DNA of 64,000 nt from Pseudomonas guariconensis (GCF_015680235.1 NZ_JADLJL010000009.1:62001-126000), one strand, 5' to 3'; positions 1 to 9,315 are shown, counted from the first letter of the stretch. The notes: generated by a model from the sequence alone, not told the origin. Made by a program: numbers and translations.

Positions 1-1140
1 CGTGGGCTGTCGGTGATCCTGCTGGAAGCGCGCAAGATCGGCTGGGGCGCCAGCGGGCGCAATGGTGGGCAGTTGATCCGCGGCGTCGGCCACGGCCTGG
101 AGCAGTTCCTGCCGGTGATCGGCGAGGAAGGTGTGCGCAGCATGAAGCTCATGGGCCTGGAAGCGGTGGACATCGTCCGCGAGCGCGTCGAGCGCCATGC
201 CATCGCCTGCGACCTGACCTGGGGCTACTGCGACCTGGCCAACAAGCCGGGCGAGCTGCAAGGCTTCGCCGAGGATGCCGAAGAATTGCGCAGCCTGGGC
301 TATCGCCACGAACTGCGCCTGGTGCAGAAGAAAGATATCCACAGCGTGGTCGGTTCCGACCGCTATGTAGGCGGGCTGATCGACATGGGCTCGGGGCACC
401 TGCACCCGCTGAACCTGGCCTTGGGCGAAGCCGCCGTGGCCAACCGCCTGGGGGTGGGCCTGTATGAACAATCGGAAGTCGTTCGTATCGACTACGGCCC
501 CGAAGTGACTGTGCATACCGCCCAGGGCCGCGTTCGCGCCACGACCCTGGTGCTGTGCTGCAATGCCTATCACAACGACCTGAACCGCGAACTCGGCGGC
601 AAGGTTTTGCCCGCCGGCAGCTATATCATCGCCACCGAGCCGTTGGGCGAGGAGCGCGCCCGCCAGTTGCTGCCGCAGAACATGGCGGTGTGCGACCAGC
701 GCGTGGCCCTGGACTACTATCGGCTCTCTGCCGACCACCGCCTGCTGTTCGGCGGCGCCTGCCATTATTCCGGGCGTGACCCCCAGGACATCGCCGCCTA
801 CATGCGGCCCAAGATGCTCAAGGTATTCCCGCAGTTGGCCGACGTACGCATCGACTATCAATGGGGCGGCATGATCGGCATCGGTGCCAACCGCCTGCCG
901 CAAATCGGCCGCCTGGCCAGCCAGCCCAACGTCTATTACGCCCAGGCCTATTCCGGCCATGGCGTGAACGCCACCCACCTGGCCGGGCGCCTGCTGGGCG
1001 AGGCCATCAGCGGCCAGCAGGGCGGGCGCTTCGACCTGTTCGCCAAGGTGCCACACATTACCTTCCCCGGCGGCAAGCTGCTGCGCTCGCCGCTGCTGGC
1101 CTTGGGAATGCTCTGGCATCGCCTGAAAGAACTCGCCTGA
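1..1140 (+). CDS. FAD-dependent oxidoreductase, gamma-glutamylputrescine oxidase type (5' truncated by window edge)
   Basis: The frame is open from base 1, so the gene begins outside the window; about 379 residues are visible. It belongs to the DAO (glycine/D-amino-acid oxidase) flavoprotein family: the early SVILLEARKIGWGASGRNGG stretch is the typical segment after the N-terminal FAD Rossmann motif, which itself is lost off the edge. The C-terminal YAQAYSGHGVNATHLAG is the family's second FAD contact. PuuB-type enzymes of about 430 residues oxidise gamma-glutamylputrescine in putrescine breakdown. The KauB/PuuC-like dehydrogenase at 6177-7670 would act on the aldehyde product, which supports this role. 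The exact amine substrate is inferred, not shown. Confidence 0.8.
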   Translation, partial: RGLSVILLEARKIGWGASGRNGGQLIRGVGHGLEQFLPVIGEEGVRSMKLMGLEAVDIVRERVERHAIACDLTWGYCDLANKPGELQGFAEDAEELRSLGYRHELRLVQKKDIHSVVGSDRYVGGLIDMGSGHLHPLNLALGEAAVANRLGVGLYEQSEVVRIDYGPEVTVHTAQGRVRATTLVLCCNAYHNDLNRELGGKVLPAGSYIIATEPLGEERARQLLPQNMAVCDQRVALDYYRLSADHRLLFGGACHYSGRDPQDIAAYMRPKMLKVFPQLADVRIDYQWGGMIGIGANRLPQIGRLASQPNVYYAQAYSGHGVNATHLAGRLLGEAISGQQGGRFDLFAKVPHITFPGGKLLRSPLLALGMLWHRLKELA

Positions 1141-1150
1141 CACCCCCTTT

Positions 1151-1178
1151 GAGCGGGCTTGCCCCGCTCCTACAGGGG
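1151..1178. repeat. REP-like palindrome after the oxidase gene
   Basis: The stretch has the GAGCGGGCTTGCCCCGCTCC form of fluorescent-Pseudomonas extragenic REP elements, with complementary arms AGCGGG and CCCGCT. It lies 10 bp past the stop codon at 1140 and could also act as a weak terminator. Related elements occur at 4651-4675, 4780-4804, 6070-6093 and 6130-6149. Confidence 0.6.
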
Positions 1179-1184
1179 TCGTGT

Positions 1185-1415
1185 TCAACTTTTCCAGAAG
1201 GGTTTGCGCCCTTCCTCCCGCGCTTGCGCCCAGCTCAGCCCGATATCCCGCAGTTGTGCATCGTCGAGCTGCAACAGGTGCCTGCGGGTGCGCCAGCGAT
1301 GCACCATCAACCCCCACCGGCTCAGACCCGCTGGCCCCTCGAAGACCTTGGCCCGTTCTCCAGCGTCCAGTTCCTTGGCCAATAGTTGCAAGCGCACATC
1401 GCTCATGCCGTCCAT
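1185..1415 (-). CDS. DUF1127 family small protein
   Basis: This is a 76-residue protein. Its C-terminal half carries the DUF1127 signature: an Arg/Trp-rich stretch (HRWRTRRHLLQL) followed by LDDAQLRDIGLSWAQA. Proteins of this family are small and often linked to phosphate, stress or RNA-related control; no function can be read here. The ATG at 1415 is preferred over the more upstream in-frame ATG at 1469 because GGGAGAA lies about 7 bases before it and because the family begins close to this point. It is convergent with the oxidase gene and divergent from the MocR-type regulator. Confidence 0.7.
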   Translation of the reverse strand: MDGMSDVRLQLLAKELDAGERAKVFEGPAGLSRWGLMVHRWRTRRHLLQLDDAQLRDIGLSWAQAREEGRKPFWKS

Positions 1416-1595
1416 CGCTGCGTTCTCCCGATCAGTAGGTACTGTGGGAGAAAGCATGCACGTCGGCACCCGAGGCCATACAGATCCAATACCAGTTTAT
1501 TATTTCCATACAGAATTGGCAGCCTGAGGCCTGAATGCTGTATTTTCAGCCGATCTGTAATGGTCTGCAGGCGCACTTAGGCGCAGGAGTATGCC

Positions 1596-3026
1596 GTGAC
1601 GCTCTACCTCAACCTTGCCGAACTGCTGGGCGCCCGCATCGAACAAGGCCTGTACCGCCCCGGCCAGCGCCTGCCCTCGGTGCGCGCGCTGAGTTTGGAG
1701 CATGGGGTCAGCCTGAGCACGGTGCAGCAGGCCTATCGCCTGCTCGAGGACAACGGCCTGGTCTCGCCACGGCCCAAGTCCGGCTATTTCGTCGCCGAAG
1801 ACCGCAGCCTCCCTGCCCTGCCCGCCGTCAGCCGCCCGGCCCAGCGCCCTGTGGATATCTCGCAATGGGAGCAGGTCCTGGAGCTGGTACGCAGCACGCC
1901 GCAGAAGGCGGTGATACAGCTTGGCCGCGGCATGCCCGACATCGACAGCCCGACCTTGAAACCTCTGTTACGCAGCCTCGCCCAGCTCAGCCGACGCCAG
2001 GACATGCCCGGGCTGTACTACGACAACATCCACGGCAACCTCGCCCTGCGTGAGCAGATCGCCCGGCTGCTGCTCGATTCCGGCTGCCGCCTGGACCCGG
2101 CCGACCTGGTGGTGACCACGGGCTGCCATGAGGCGCTGTCCACCAGCATCCGCGCCGTGTGCGAGCCGGGCGATATCGTCGCGGTGGAGTCGCCAAGCTT
2201 CCATGGCGCCATGCAGACCCTCAAAGGCCTGGGCATGAAGGCCCTGGAAATCCCCACCGACCCGCTCCAAGGCATCAGCCTGGAGGCCTTGGAGCTGGCG
2301 CTGGAACAATGGCCGATCAAGCTGATCCAGCTCACCCCCAGCTGCAACAACCCCCTGGGCTACATCATGCCCGAAGCGCGCAAGAAGGCCCTGCTGAACC
2401 TCGCCCAGCGCTATGACGTGGCGATCCTCGAGGATGATGTGTATGGCGACCTGGCCTACACCTACCCGCGCCCACGGACCATCAAGTCGTTCGACGAAGA
2501 CGGCCGCGTGCTGTTGTGCAGTTCTTTCTCCAAGACCCTGGCACCGGGGCTGCGGGTTGGCTGGGTGGCACCCGGCCGCTATCTGGAGCGGGTGCTGCAC
2601 ATGAAGTACATCAGCACCGGCAGCACGGCCTGCCAGCCGCAGTTGGCCATCGCCGACTTCATCGAGGCCGGGCATTACCACCCGCACGTGCGACGCATGC
2701 GCAGCCAGTACCAGCGCGGCCGCGACCAAATGAGCGACTGGGTGACCCGCTATTTCCCTGCAGGCACCCGCGCCAGCCGGCCCCAGGGCGGTTTCATGCT
2801 ATGGGTCGAATTACCAGAAAGTTTCGACACGCTGCGCCTGAACCGGGCTTTACTGGAGCAGGGGGTGCAGATTGCGGTTGGCAGCATCTTCTCGGCGTCG
2901 GGCAAGTACCGGCATTGCCTGCGCATGAACTTTGCCGCACGGCCCACGCCGCAGATCGAAGCCGCTGTGCGCAAGGTGGGCGAAACCGCCCTTCGTCTAC
3001 TGGAAGCGGACGAAAGCCCGGCGTAA
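1596..3026 (+). CDS. MocR/PdxR-type GntR regulator with aminotransferase-like domain
   Basis: The protein has 476 residues. The N-terminal ~75 residues form a GntR winged helix (PGQRLPSVRALSLEHGVS, LSTVQQAYRLLEDNGLV). Residues from about 115 to the end are a class I aminotransferase fold with the PLP-binding lysine in SSFSKTLAPG (K313). Proteins of this fusion type are PLP-responsive transcription regulators that often control amine or GABA catabolism genes. Its place between a polyamine-type oxidase and the KauB-type dehydrogenase suggests such a target. The start is GTG at 1596, chosen because AGGAG lies at 1585-1589; the ATG at 1591 is out of frame. Confidence 0.85.
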   Translation: MTLYLNLAELLGARIEQGLYRPGQRLPSVRALSLEHGVSLSTVQQAYRLLEDNGLVSPRPKSGYFVAEDRSLPALPAVSRPAQRPVDISQWEQVLELVRSTPQKAVIQLGRGMPDIDSPTLKPLLRSLAQLSRRQDMPGLYYDNIHGNLALREQIARLLLDSGCRLDPADLVVTTGCHEALSTSIRAVCEPGDIVAVESPSFHGAMQTLKGLGMKALEIPTDPLQGISLEALELALEQWPIKLIQLTPSCNNPLGYIMPEARKKALLNLAQRYDVAILEDDVYGDLAYTYPRPRTIKSFDEDGRVLLCSSFSKTLAPGLRVGWVAPGRYLERVLHMKYISTGSTACQPQLAIADFIEAGHYHPHVRRMRSQYQRGRDQMSDWVTRYFPAGTRASRPQGGFMLWVELPESFDTLRLNRALLEQGVQIAVGSIFSASGKYRHCLRMNFAARPTPQIEAAVRKVGETALRLLEADESPA

Positions 3027-3085
3027 CTTTGCGCCGCCTCCCACAGTCCAAACCATAGGCCTTTGCTGTACAGGACGTTCTACCC

Positions 3086-4642
3086 TTGAGACTCCAGCGA
3101 GCTCTGCCTCTCTTGCTGGCGCTGTTGCTTGGCCTGTCGGGCTGCGCCAGCGTCGGCACACCGCGCCAGGTCAGCCAGGCGCTGCCGGCCAGCGATTCGG
3201 CCTTCGGCCGCTCGGTGCAGCGCCAGGCCGCGCCTTACGAGGGGCGCTCGGGCTTTCGCCTGCTGCCCAACAGCAACGAGGCCTTTCGTGCCCGCGCAGA
3301 GCTGATCCGCAACGCCCAGGCCAGCATCGACCTGCAGTACTACATCGTCCATGACGGCCTCAGCACCCGCGCCCTGGTGCATGAACTGCTGCGTGCCGCC
3401 GACCGCGGCGTGCGGGTGCGCATCCTGCTCGACGACACCACCAGCGACGGCCTGGACACCCTGATGGGCACGCTGGCCGCCCACCCGAACATCCATATCC
3501 GCGTATTCAACCCCCTGCACCTGGGGCGCAGCACCGGCGTCACCCGTGCCGTGGGCCGGCTGTTCAACTTGTCGCGCCAGCACCGGCGCATGCACAACAA
3601 GCTGTTCCTGGTGGACAACAGCATGGCCATCGTCGGCGGGCGCAACATCGGCGACGAATATTTCGATGCCGAGCCCAACCTGAACTTCACCGACATCGAC
3701 CTGCTCGGCGTGGGCCCGGTGGCCGAACAACTCGGGCACAGCTTCGACCAGTACTGGAATAGCGCCCTGAGCCGGCCGATCGGTGACTTCCTCTGGCGCC
3801 AGCCAGATGCCGCCGACCTGTGCGCCAGCCGCAAGCGCCTGGAAATTTCCCTGGCTCAGGCACGGGTCAAGCACAAGGCGCTGTACGACCGGCTGATGGC
3901 CTACCAATCCCGCCCACGCCTGGACACCTGGCGCAACGAGTTGATCTGGGCCCATAGCCAGGCCCTATGGGACTCGCCGAGCAAAGTGCTGGCCCAGGAC
4001 GAGCCGGACCCGCACCTGCTGATGACCCAGCAACTGGCGCCGGAGTTGGCCAGGGTGCAGCACGAGCTGATCCTGGTGTCGGCTTACTTCGTGCCTGGGG
4101 AGTCCGGCCTGTTGTACCTCACCAGCCGCGCCGACGCAGGCACCTCGATCAAGCTGCTGACCAACTCCTTGGAAGCCACCGACGTACCGGCGGTGCATGG
4201 CGGCTACGCCCCCTACCGCCGCGCCCTGCTCGAACATGGCGTACAACTGTACGAACTGCGCCGCCAGCCGGGCGACCCCAGCGCCTATCGTAGCTTGAGC
4301 TTTCGCGGCAGTTCCGACTCCAGCCTGCACAGCAAGGCGATCGTCTTCGACCGGCGCAAGACCTTCATCGGCTCGTTCAACTTCGACCCACGCTCCGTGC
4401 TGTGGAACACCGAAGTCGGCGTATTGGTAGACAGCCCGGAACTGGCCGAATACACCCGCGAAATGGCTGTCGAAGGCATGGCACCGGCATTGAGCTACCA
4501 GGCGAAACTGGTAGGCGACCAGCTGGTGTGGGTGACCGAGGACAATGGCAAGCGGCGCTTGCTGACGTCGGAACCAGGCGGCCTGTGGCGGCGCTTCAAT
4601 GCCTGGATCAGCAAGGCGGTGGGCCTGGAGAAGATGTTGTAG
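3086..4642 (+). CDS. Phospholipase D family protein (cardiolipin-synthase-like lipoprotein)
   Basis: The 518-residue protein has two HKD phosphodiesterase motifs: HNKLFLVD (H170, K172, D177) and HSKAIVFD (H415, K417, D422), each followed by a conserved GGRN or GSFN segment. The two half-sites together make the PLD active site used in phosphatidyl transfer or hydrolysis. The N terminus has a hydrophobic leader ending in LSGC, a lipobox, so the enzyme is probably a periplasm-facing lipoprotein. Translation appears to start at TTG 3086, with AGGA at 3072-3075. The substrate is unknown; the family includes non-ClsA cardiolipin synthases and other PLD-like lipoproteins. Confidence 0.8.
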   Translation: MRLQRALPLLLALLLGLSGCASVGTPRQVSQALPASDSAFGRSVQRQAAPYEGRSGFRLLPNSNEAFRARAELIRNAQASIDLQYYIVHDGLSTRALVHELLRAADRGVRVRILLDDTTSDGLDTLMGTLAAHPNIHIRVFNPLHLGRSTGVTRAVGRLFNLSRQHRRMHNKLFLVDNSMAIVGGRNIGDEYFDAEPNLNFTDIDLLGVGPVAEQLGHSFDQYWNSALSRPIGDFLWRQPDAADLCASRKRLEISLAQARVKHKALYDRLMAYQSRPRLDTWRNELIWAHSQALWDSPSKVLAQDEPDPHLLMTQQLAPELARVQHELILVSAYFVPGESGLLYLTSRADAGTSIKLLTNSLEATDVPAVHGGYAPYRRALLEHGVQLYELRRQPGDPSAYRSLSFRGSSDSSLHSKAIVFDRRKTFIGSFNFDPRSVLWNTEVGVLVDSPELAEYTREMAVEGMAPALSYQAKLVGDQLVWVTEDNGKRRLLTSEPGGLWRRFNAWISKAVGLEKML

Positions 4643-4650
4643 CGCAGGGC

Positions 4651-4804
4651 CAATCGCCGGCAAGCCGGCTCCCACTCTCCTGCGCAGCTTTCAAAGCCAT
4701 TGCTATCCGTGGGAGATCACCCATCCCTCCCGGGCTGCGCTGTCGCACAAAGAACAAGCGGCTAGCGCAGCCTCCCTCTGTGGGAGCCGGCTTGCCGGCG
4801 ATTG
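4651..4804. repeat. Inverted REP pair (REPIN-like)
   Basis: A 25-bp element at 4651-4675 (starting CAATCGCCGGCAAGCCGG) and its exact reverse complement at 4780-4804 flank a 104-bp spacer. The sequence and the inverted arrangement match P. putida-type REP doublets. They lie between the convergent PLD-like and MFS genes. Confidence 0.85.
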
Positions 4805-4832
4805 GGCTGCACAGCAGCCCTCATGTTGCGAT

Positions 4833-5972
4833 CTACGCCGACGCCGGCTCGAAGGCATCCCGCCGCCGGGTCAACACCACCAACCCTGCGGCCCCTGCGG
4901 CCATCAACCAAGGCAACGCATGCCCGCTGATCCACTGGCTGCCAGCCCCGGCGATCAGCGGCCCGAGCAGGCAGCCAATCCCCCACAGCTGCGCCACATG
5001 CGCATTGGCCCGCACCAGTTCATCGTCCCGGTAACGCTCACCGATCAGCACCAGCGATAAGGTGAACAGGCCACCGGCACTGGCACCGAACAGCACCCAC
5101 ACCGGCCAGATCGCAGGGGTGTGCAAGGCCAGCGGAATCGCCAGGCTGGAAACGAGCAGGGTCAGGGCGCAGCCGCTGAACAGAGTACGGCGCGACATGT
5201 AGTCGGCCAGGGCACCGATCGGCAGTTGCAGCACCGCATCACCCACCACCACGGTACTGACCATGAACAGCGCCACCTCCGCGGTGAACCCTTGTTGCAG
5301 GCAGTACACCGGCAACAAAGTCAGGATCATCGCCTCGAACGCAGCGAACAGGGCAATGGCCCAGGCGATCACCGGCAGACGCCGGCAGAAAGCGAACAGG
5401 TCGCCGAAGGTGACGCTGCACGCGTCGGTGCTCGGCGCACCACCACGCCCCAACAGCAGCAACGGCGTACACAGCAGCAAGGCCGTCGCGGCCCAGAACC
5501 CGAAATCATCGTCCGAACCCAGGAACCCCAGCACCAGTGGCCCGGCCAGCTGGCTCAAGGCGTAGCTGCTGCCATACAGCGCCACCAGGCGGCCTCGCCA
5601 CTGCTCGACCACCAGCTGGTTGATCCAACTTTCGCCGAGGATGAACACCACCGTCAGGGCCATGCCGATCAGCAGGCGCAGCGCCAGCCACAACGGGTAG
5701 CTGGGCAGCAGTGCTACCAGGCCGATCGACAGGGCGCCGCCCCATAGGCACAGACGCATGGCGGCCGGCACACCGACCCAGCCGGCCAGGCGGCTGGCCA
5801 GGCTGGCACCGAGCAGCACACCCAGAGCCGGCATCGCCGCCATCACGCCGATAGCGAACCCACCATAGCCCCAGCCCTCCAGGCGCAAGGACACCAGTGG
5901 CATGCTCACGCCGAGCGCGAGCCCGACACTGAGCACCGAGGCCAGTACGGCAAAGTAGGTTCCCCAACGCAT
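4833..5972 (-). CDS. MFS transporter, YcaD-like
   Basis: The 379-residue protein has about twelve hydrophobic segments and an MFS loop-2/3 type pattern (SRLAGWVGVPAAMRL; ESWINQLVVEQWRGRLVALY). The ESWIN...R.RG segment resembles the YcaD/YfkF group of small MFS carriers, whose substrates are largely unknown. It is an inner-membrane protein. The ATG at 5972 follows AGGAGGG by about 8 bases. It is convergent with the PLD-like gene and divergent from nothing close: 200 bp containing another REP pair separates it from the aldehyde dehydrogenase gene. Confidence 0.8.
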   Translation of the reverse strand: MRWGTYFAVLASVLSVGLALGVSMPLVSLRLEGWGYGGFAIGVMAAMPALGVLLGASLASRLAGWVGVPAAMRLCLWGGALSIGLVALLPSYPLWLALRLLIGMALTVVFILGESWINQLVVEQWRGRLVALYGSSYALSQLAGPLVLGFLGSDDDFGFWAATALLLCTPLLLLGRGGAPSTDACSVTFGDLFAFCRRLPVIAWAIALFAAFEAMILTLLPVYCLQQGFTAEVALFMVSTVVVGDAVLQLPIGALADYMSRRTLFSGCALTLLVSSLAIPLALHTPAIWPVWVLFGASAGGLFTLSLVLIGERYRDDELVRANAHVAQLWGIGCLLGPLIAGAGSQWISGHALPWLMAAGAAGLVVLTRRRDAFEPASA

Positions 5973-6069
5973 GGCAGCCCTCCTAGGCAGATCTTGAAAT
6001 ACAAAGACGACAAAGCCGGGACGGCGTAGGGCCGGCCCGGCTGTCGTCAGGGCTGCCTTTGCAGCCCAT

Positions 6070-6149
6070 CGCGGGGCAAGCCCGCTCCCACAGTGGCCGC
6101 GCCGGCCCTGAGGTTGGCGCTACCTTGCTGGAGCGGGCTTGCCCCGCGC
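6070..6149. repeat. Second inverted REP pair
   Basis: Arms CGCGGGGCAAGCCCGCTCC (from 6070) and GGAGCGGGCTTGCCCCGCG (from 6130) are reverse complements separated by about 40 bp. They lie between the stop of the aldehyde dehydrogenase gene and the start of the MFS gene, and are variants of the REP core seen at 1151 and 4651. Confidence 0.75.
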
Positions 6150-6176
6150 TCAGGCCGCGAAGCGGCCCGCGCTGGA

Positions 6177-7670
6177 TTACAGCTTGATCCAGGTCGCTTT
6201 CAGCTCGGTGTACTTCTCCAGTGCGTGCAGCGACTTGTCACGGCCGTTGCCCGACTGCTTGAAGCCCCCGAACGGTGCGGTCATGTCGCCGCCGTCGTAC
6301 TGGTTGACCCACACGCTGCCAGCGCGCACGGCGCGGGCAGTCTGGTGGGCCTTGGAAATGTCCGAGGTCCAGATGCCGGCGGCCAGGCCGTAGGGCGTAT
6401 CGTTGGCGATAGCCACGGCTTCTTCTGCGGTGTCGAAGGTGATCACCGACAGCACGGGGCCGAAGATCTCTTCCTTGGCGATCTTCATGGCGTTGGTCAC
6501 GCCGTCGAAGATGGTCGGCTCGACATAGGTGCCACCGGTTTCTTCCAGGGTGCGCTTGCCGCCAGCCAGCAGCTTGGCGCCGTCCTGGTGGCCGGCCTCG
6601 ATGTAGGACAGAACGGTGTTCATCTGCTGGGTATCGACCAACGCACCCACGGTGGTCTCAGGGTCCAGCGGGTTGCCCGGCTTCCAGGCCTTCAGGGCCT
6701 CGACCACCATCGGCAGGAACTGGTCCTTGATGGAGCGCTCGACCAGCAGGCGGGAGCCCGCGGTGCAGACTTCGCCCTGGTTGAAGGCGATGGCGCTGGC
6801 AGCAGCCTCGGCGGCGGCCTTCAGGTCAGGCGCGTCGGCGAACACGATGTTCGGGCTCTTGCCGCCGGCTTCCAGCCAGACGCGCTTCATGTTCGACTCG
6901 CCCGCGTAGACCATCAATTGCTTGGCGATCTTGGTCGAGCCGGTGAACACCAGGGTATCGACGTCCATGTGCAGGGCCAGGGCCTTGCCCACGGTGTGGC
7001 CGTAGCCCGGCAGCACGTTCAGCACGCCGGCCGGGATACCGGCCTCGATGGCCAGCTGGGCGATACGGATGGCGGTCAGCGGCGACTTCTCCGAAGGCTT
7101 GAGCACGATGGAGTTACCGGTGGCCAGGGCCGGGCCGAGTTTCCAGCAGGCCATCAGCAGCGGGAAGTTCCAAGGTACGATGGCACCCACCACGCCCACC
7201 GGCTCGCGGGTGACCAGGCCGAGCTGGTCGTGCGGGGTCGGGGCGACTTCGTCGTAGACCTTGTCGATGGCTTCGGCAGTCCAGTGGATGGCGTTGGCGG
7301 CACCCGGGATATCGATGGTGGAGGAGTCACCGATCGGCTTGCCCATGTCCAGGGTTTCCAGCAGTGCCAGCTCCTCGACGTGCTTGCGCAGCAAGTCGGC
7401 GAAGCGGATCAGCGTGGCCTTGCGCTTGGCCGGCGCCAGGCGCGACCAGACGCCGGATTCGAACACGGCGCGGGCGTTCTCGACGGCGCGGTTGGCGTCG
7501 GCCAGGTCGCAACTGGCGACCTTGGCCAGGAAGCGTCCGTCCACCGGGCTCAGGCAGTCGAAGGTTTCACCGGACGCGGCATCGGTGTATTCGCCGTTGA
7601 TGAAGGCGCGACCTTCGATCTTCAGTTGTTGGGCACGCTGTTCCCAATCCGCACGAGTCAGGGTGGTCAT
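6177..7670 (-). CDS. kauB: Aldehyde dehydrogenase, gamma-glutamyl-gamma-aminobutyraldehyde / 4-guanidinobutyraldehyde type
   Basis: The 497-residue protein is a full-length NAD(P)-dependent aldehyde dehydrogenase. Catalytic residues are visible: E267 in WLEAGGKSPN and the nucleophile C302 in NQGEVCTAGSR; the cofactor segment FTGSTKIAKQ lies near residue 242. Family resemblance to PuuC/KauB implies oxidation of aminoaldehydes from putrescine, arginine or other amines to acids such as GABA derivatives. The nearby PuuB-like oxidase and MocR-type regulator fit a polyamine-catabolism neighbourhood. AGGAGGAG precedes the ATG at 7670. The symbol is assigned by overall resemblance. Confidence 0.85.
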   Translation of the reverse strand: MTTLTRADWEQRAQQLKIEGRAFINGEYTDAASGETFDCLSPVDGRFLAKVASCDLADANRAVENARAVFESGVWSRLAPAKRKATLIRFADLLRKHVEELALLETLDMGKPIGDSSTIDIPGAANAIHWTAEAIDKVYDEVAPTPHDQLGLVTREPVGVVGAIVPWNFPLLMACWKLGPALATGNSIVLKPSEKSPLTAIRIAQLAIEAGIPAGVLNVLPGYGHTVGKALALHMDVDTLVFTGSTKIAKQLMVYAGESNMKRVWLEAGGKSPNIVFADAPDLKAAAEAAASAIAFNQGEVCTAGSRLLVERSIKDQFLPMVVEALKAWKPGNPLDPETTVGALVDTQQMNTVLSYIEAGHQDGAKLLAGGKRTLEETGGTYVEPTIFDGVTNAMKIAKEEIFGPVLSVITFDTAEEAVAIANDTPYGLAAGIWTSDISKAHQTARAVRAGSVWVNQYDGGDMTAPFGGFKQSGNGRDKSLHALEKYTELKATWIKL

Positions 7671-7803
7671 ACGAAACTCCTCCTCTTGTTAAGGTGCAAC
7701 GCCGTACTGAGGACATCACGGCGATGTCGAAAATTCTGGCCGGGCGACAAGCGCACACTGGCACCCGCCACCCTAAACCAGCCGGGTGAAACTATCAATA
7801 TAT

Positions 7804-7832
7804 TTGACACGAAAGGCCTAAAAGCCTACTGA
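7804..7832 (+). promoter_or_regulatory. Candidate sigma-70 promoter for the small cupin gene
   Basis: TTGACA at 7804-7809 is followed after 17 bp by TACTGA (7827-7832). The spacer holds an AGGC/GCCT inverted repeat. It lies 35 bp before the cupin start at 7867. The -10 element is a weak match. Confidence 0.4.
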
Positions 7833-7866
7833 TGTGCATTTTATTAAACAACAAGAGGGCTTCAGC

Positions 7867-8226
7867 ATGACTATCAGCAGCATCATCGATTTCGCCCAGG
7901 TGCTCACCGAGGCCGAGCGTTATCGCCCGGCGGCGGAAAAAATCCTCAAGGGCGAACCCGACCAGGCCGTCTACAACCACTACTCCAGCCCCTGCGGCCA
8001 GTTCGCCGCGGGCGTATGGGAAGGTGCGGTCGGGCAGTGGACGGTGAACTACACCGAGCATGAGTACTGCGAGATCACCCAGGGCGTCTCGGTGCTGCGC
8101 GACCTGGACGGCAATGCCAAGACCTTGCGTGCCGGCGATCGCTTCGTGATCCCCGCAGGCTTCAAGGGCACCTGGGAAGTACTGGAGCCGTGCCGCAAGA
8201 TCTATGTCATGTTCGAGCAGAAGTAA
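7867..8226 (+). CDS. Cupin domain-containing protein (DUF861-like)
   Basis: This is a 119-residue single-domain cupin. The segment VNYTEHEYCEITQG followed by LRAGDRFVIPAGFKGTWE matches the two short cupin motifs of the DUF861/EutQ-like group. Such proteins have varied or unknown roles. The start at 7867 is preferred to the upstream in-frame ATG at 7834 because AAGAGGG sits about 7 bases before it. It is divergent from the aldehyde dehydrogenase gene and may share its regulation. No catalytic function can be assigned. Confidence 0.7.
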   Translation: MTISSIIDFAQVLTEAERYRPAAEKILKGEPDQAVYNHYSSPCGQFAAGVWEGAVGQWTVNYTEHEYCEITQGVSVLRDLDGNAKTLRAGDRFVIPAGFKGTWEVLEPCRKIYVMFEQK

Positions 8227-8309
8227 TAGTTAACGCAGCGACAGGCCTCCTTGGCGCAAAGATGGCCCGGCCCGTTCGGGCTAACCCTCACAACCCAAGG
8301 AGTACCACC

Positions 8310-8513
8310 ATGACCAATGAAGACGTCGTGCACGTGTTGCAACACCTGATCGGCCTGCCCTATGAAGGGTCGATCAAAACCGCCATTACCCAGGCCACCG
8401 GGCGTACACGCGTGGTCGGCCCCAATGAAATGTCCACGCGCGAATTCGACCCAGAACGGGTACATGTGCGCGTCGATGCCAGCGGCGCTGTCTCGGGCTT
8501 CGCGTTCAACTGA
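8310..8513 (+). CDS. Small protein resembling I78-family peptidase inhibitors
   Basis: The 67-residue protein ends with FDPERVHVRVDASGAVSGFAF, the beta-hairpin pattern of Inhibitor_I78 proteins (Rx.D/ERxxVxxDxxGxV). It has no signal peptide, unlike many I78 proteins, so it may act in the cytoplasm or only share the fold. The ATG at 8310 follows AAGGAG closely. It is the last recognisable Pseudomonas core gene before the composition change, so it probably marks the left flank of the accessory DNA. Confidence 0.65.
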   Translation: MTNEDVVHVLQHLIGLPYEGSIKTAITQATGRTRVVGPNEMSTREFDPERVHVRVDASGAVSGFAFN

Positions 8514-9315
8514 CACCGAACGCCGGGCATAAAAAAGTTCTGGCGTCAAGTCCTTCGTGCAAATCACACAGGGCTTGAAACCGTATATGGGGCAGTAGGT
8601 TAGCTCTTTTCTCGACCACTTTGGCGAGGTGTGGCCTCGCGGGCTAGGAGCCACATAGGAGCGTTGGGAGAGAAAGCCGCATCGCACTGTGTCGTGCTGG
8701 ATTGCTGAGGAGCGGAGGGACCGTCACATCATCATATTCCAAGCAGCTATTGATGGCGACCAGATGAAGAACGCGCGTCATTGCTTCGGAAGGTGTTGAG
8801 GTCACGGCATCAATATCTCCCACCAAATCTTGGCACGCTAGGTCATGCAATGCAGGGGAGCGCTTTCAGCCGCTGCTCAACATGATGAGCGCAATCTGTT
8901 GATAGTGGAGTCAAGGCCCTAAAAGAGCGCGATCGAGAGCGTAACAATCTGTCCGGGTACAGGCCGATGATTCCTTTTGATAATTTGACCAGCCGAGTGA
9001 AGGGCATAAGATCCATGCCAGCACCGATTACAACGTCTCACCTTAGCGTGGCATTACTGGTTCGAAGTTTCACGGCAATAGTGGTTCGGAGCCATCAGGC
9101 GCCGAAGCAAATGGAGGGTATTTTTCGGTTAATGCTTACGAAACCCTTCCGCCGTGGAGGTGCTACTCCAGAAAATTGCTGACATGCTCATGATCTTTTG
9201 AAAAAGCCAGGTTCATGGGGCACTTACCAAGAAACTGCCGTAAAGGTACGCAAAATTCAAGCGCATGGTGATTAGATATTCAGCATGAACCTATTTAATT
9301 TTCGTCAAACTACGA
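8514..9315. other. Non-coding junction between core genome and island
   Basis: About 800 bp without a convincing gene. Short frames (plus 8967-9182 and minus 8644-8850) show no recognisable domain and no good ribosome-binding site. Base composition shifts toward A+T from about 8520 onward. The stretch probably holds the left boundary of the inserted DNA, but no clear attachment repeat, integrase or insertion sequence is visible. Confidence 0.55.

Noticed and set aside
6093..7832. 579-residue plus-strand open frame antisense to the aldehyde dehydrogenase gene
   Set aside because: It mirrors the high-GC codons of the opposite gene, has low-complexity Gly/His/Arg composition and no domain or ribosome-binding site.
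8644..9182. Short frames in the 8.5-9.3 kb junction
   Set aside because: No recognisable motif and no convincing ribosome-binding site on either strand.
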